DNA of 64,000 nt from positions 13,046 to 77,045 of the forward strand of contig CAZFQS010000017.1 of NCBI GenBank assembly GCA_964521285.1, read 5' to 3'. This document shows, piece by piece, positions 63,109 to 64,000 of the stretch (the stretch's first letter is position 1; each line of letters begins with the position of its first letter). The translations under genes and the position numbers were made by a program. The stretch is from G020354785 sp964521285. GTDB taxonomy: Bacteria; Bacteroidota; Bacteroidia; Bacteroidales; UBA10428. The notes under the pieces are model-generated. The model was not told where the DNA came from, made no database searches, and saw only the letters and a program-made list of their open reading frames with translations.

Positions 63109-64000
63109 TTATGTTAACATTGATTTTACTTTCTCAATAGCATCACAAAGGATATCAATTTCCTGCCTGGTGTTATATAAAGCAAAGGATGCTCTAATCG
63201 TACCATCAATATTATATCTCTGCATAACAGGTTGTGCGCAATGAGTTCCGGTTCTGACAGCCACTCCCATCTTATCAAAAATCATTCCGGCATCATAGGG
63301 ATTAATGTCACCGATGATAAATGATAAAATAGAGATCTTGTTTTTTGCAGTACCATATATTTTTATGTCACCTAAATCTTCAATTTTTTTTGTTGCATAT
63401 TCAAGAAGTACTGATTCGTGTTCCGCAATATTTTCTTTACCTATACTACTAACGTATTTAAGGGCTTCTCCAAGTGCTATAGCTGCAATATAATTGGTCG
63501 TTCCGGCCTCAAATTTAAAAGGAAGCTCATTATAAGTTGTTTTTTCAAATGTAACTGTCTCAACCATTTCTCCGCCTCCCTGGAATGGTTCCATATCTTC
63601 CAGCCATTTCTCCTTGCCGTATAATACACCTATTCCTGTTGGTCCGTATATCTTATGGCCTGAAAAAACAAAAAAATCACAATCCAGTTTTTGAACATCC
63701 ACCTCCAAATGCTGAATTGACTGTGCTCCATCAATCAATACAGGAATGTTCCTCTGGTGTGCCTTTTTAATAATATCTTCTACCGGATTAATAGTCCCCA
63801 GTGAATTTGAAACATGGATAATCCCTACAATTTTAGTTCTGGGAGTTAGCAGATGCTCAAATTCATCTGTCATTAATTCTCCTTCATCAGTAAACGGTAT
63901 TATTTTAAGAAGGGCTTTTTTTCGTTCACAAAGCATTTGCCACGGGACAATATTGGAATGATGCTCCATTTCAGTAATAAGTATCTCATCACCACTGTTT
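63109..64000 (-). CDS. sufS: Cysteine desulfurase SufS, truncated by the window edge
   Basis: C-terminal 290 or so residues; the frame continues to base 64000 (NSGDEILITEMEHHSN), so the ATG at 63969 is internal and the true start lies outside. PLP-dependent release of sulfur from cysteine for iron-sulfur cluster assembly. Seen: the EMEHHSNIVPW segment, DGAQSIQHLEVDVQKLDCDF, PLP-Lys in FSGHKIYGPTGIGVLYG and the reactive Cys in RTGTHCAQPVM, the short-loop form typical of SufS (group II) enzymes. Followed by sufE and the DUF59 gene. Confidence 0.96.
   Translation of the reverse strand, partial: NSGDEILITEMEHHSNIVPWQMLCERKKALLKIIPFTDEGELMTDEFEHLLTPRTKIVGIIHVSNSLGTINPVEDIIKKAHQRNIPVLIDGAQSIQHLEVDVQKLDCDFFVFSGHKIYGPTGIGVLYGKEKWLEDMEPFQGGGEMVETVTFEKTTYNELPFKFEAGTTNYIAAIALGEALKYVSSIGKENIAEHESVLLEYATKKIEDLGDIKIYGTAKNKISILSFIIGDINPYDAGMIFDKMGVAVRTGTHCAQPVMQRYNIDGTIRASFALYNTRQEIDILCDAIEKVKSMLT

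Noticed and set aside
1..64000. Search for CRISPR arrays, insertion sequences, prophage genes, rRNA and tRNA.
   Set aside because: No regularly spaced repeats, transposase or integrase frames, phage structural genes or RNA gene signatures were seen.

Overview
The window is a stretch of an AT-rich Bacteroidota chromosome. The evidence is three SusC/SusD-type outer-membrane nutrient systems, several proteins with C-terminal sorting domains of the type IX secretion system (T9SS), a PorP/SprF protein, a gliding-motility-associated (type B) C-terminal domain, LytS/LytTR signalling, Bacteroidota-style lipoprotein signals and few recognisable Shine-Dalgarno sites. A Bacteroidia-like environmental lineage is plausible, but genus or family cannot be read from the sequence alone. 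No rRNA, tRNA, CRISPR array, prophage or insertion sequence was recognised.

Layout. 1-5639 (- strand): four-domain fasciclin lipoprotein, SusC and the start of SusD, running off the left edge. 5791-14359 (-): SusC, SusD, a transaldolase-family enzyme, threonine dehydrogenase and glycine C-acetyltransferase, punctuated by copies of a GGGACAGCGCCC-type intergenic repeat. 14655-20485: an orphan SiaC-like phosphoprotein, cellobiose phosphorylase (GH94) divergent from a T9SS-secreted GH12 endoglucanase, a STAS-like protein and a GH114-like lipoprotein. 20590-28553: carotenoid locus with two divergent operons: crtI-crtB-ispH on +, and crtD-like, cruF-like, acyltransferase, GT2 glycosyltransferase and a TPR protein on -. 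28589-33222 (-): TonB-dependent receptor, a TPR protein homologous to the one in the carotenoid operon, LytS-type kinase and LytTR regulator. 33347-38140: housekeeping genes (mnmD-like, bcp, recA, histidine phosphatase, glnS).

38270-53931 holds a coherent polysaccharide utilisation locus: SusC, SusD, lipoprotein GH144, GH3, T9SS-exported GH144 and a small T9SS-exported protein, ending in a strong terminator. It is divergent from a membrane-spanning beta-propeller/Y_Y_Y/HTH regulator. Family knowledge (GH144 founder is an endo-beta-1,2-glucanase) points to beta-1,2-glucan as substrate. A second copy of the small T9SS protein, with the same terminator and a leader like that of the susC gene, lies just beyond the regulator and is flanked by direct repeats.

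54136-64000: folB, a PorP/SprF protein paired with a 1923-residue modular surface protein, a tiny protein that is mostly a T9SS sorting domain, and a sufS-sufE-DUF59 iron-sulfur operon cut by the right edge. How it works together: extracellular enzymes reach the surface by T9SS or as lipoproteins, SusCD pairs import oligosaccharides, and periplasmic or cytosolic enzymes (GH3, cellobiose phosphorylase) finish them. The carotenoid operons predict a hydroxylated, glycosylated and possibly acylated membrane pigment.
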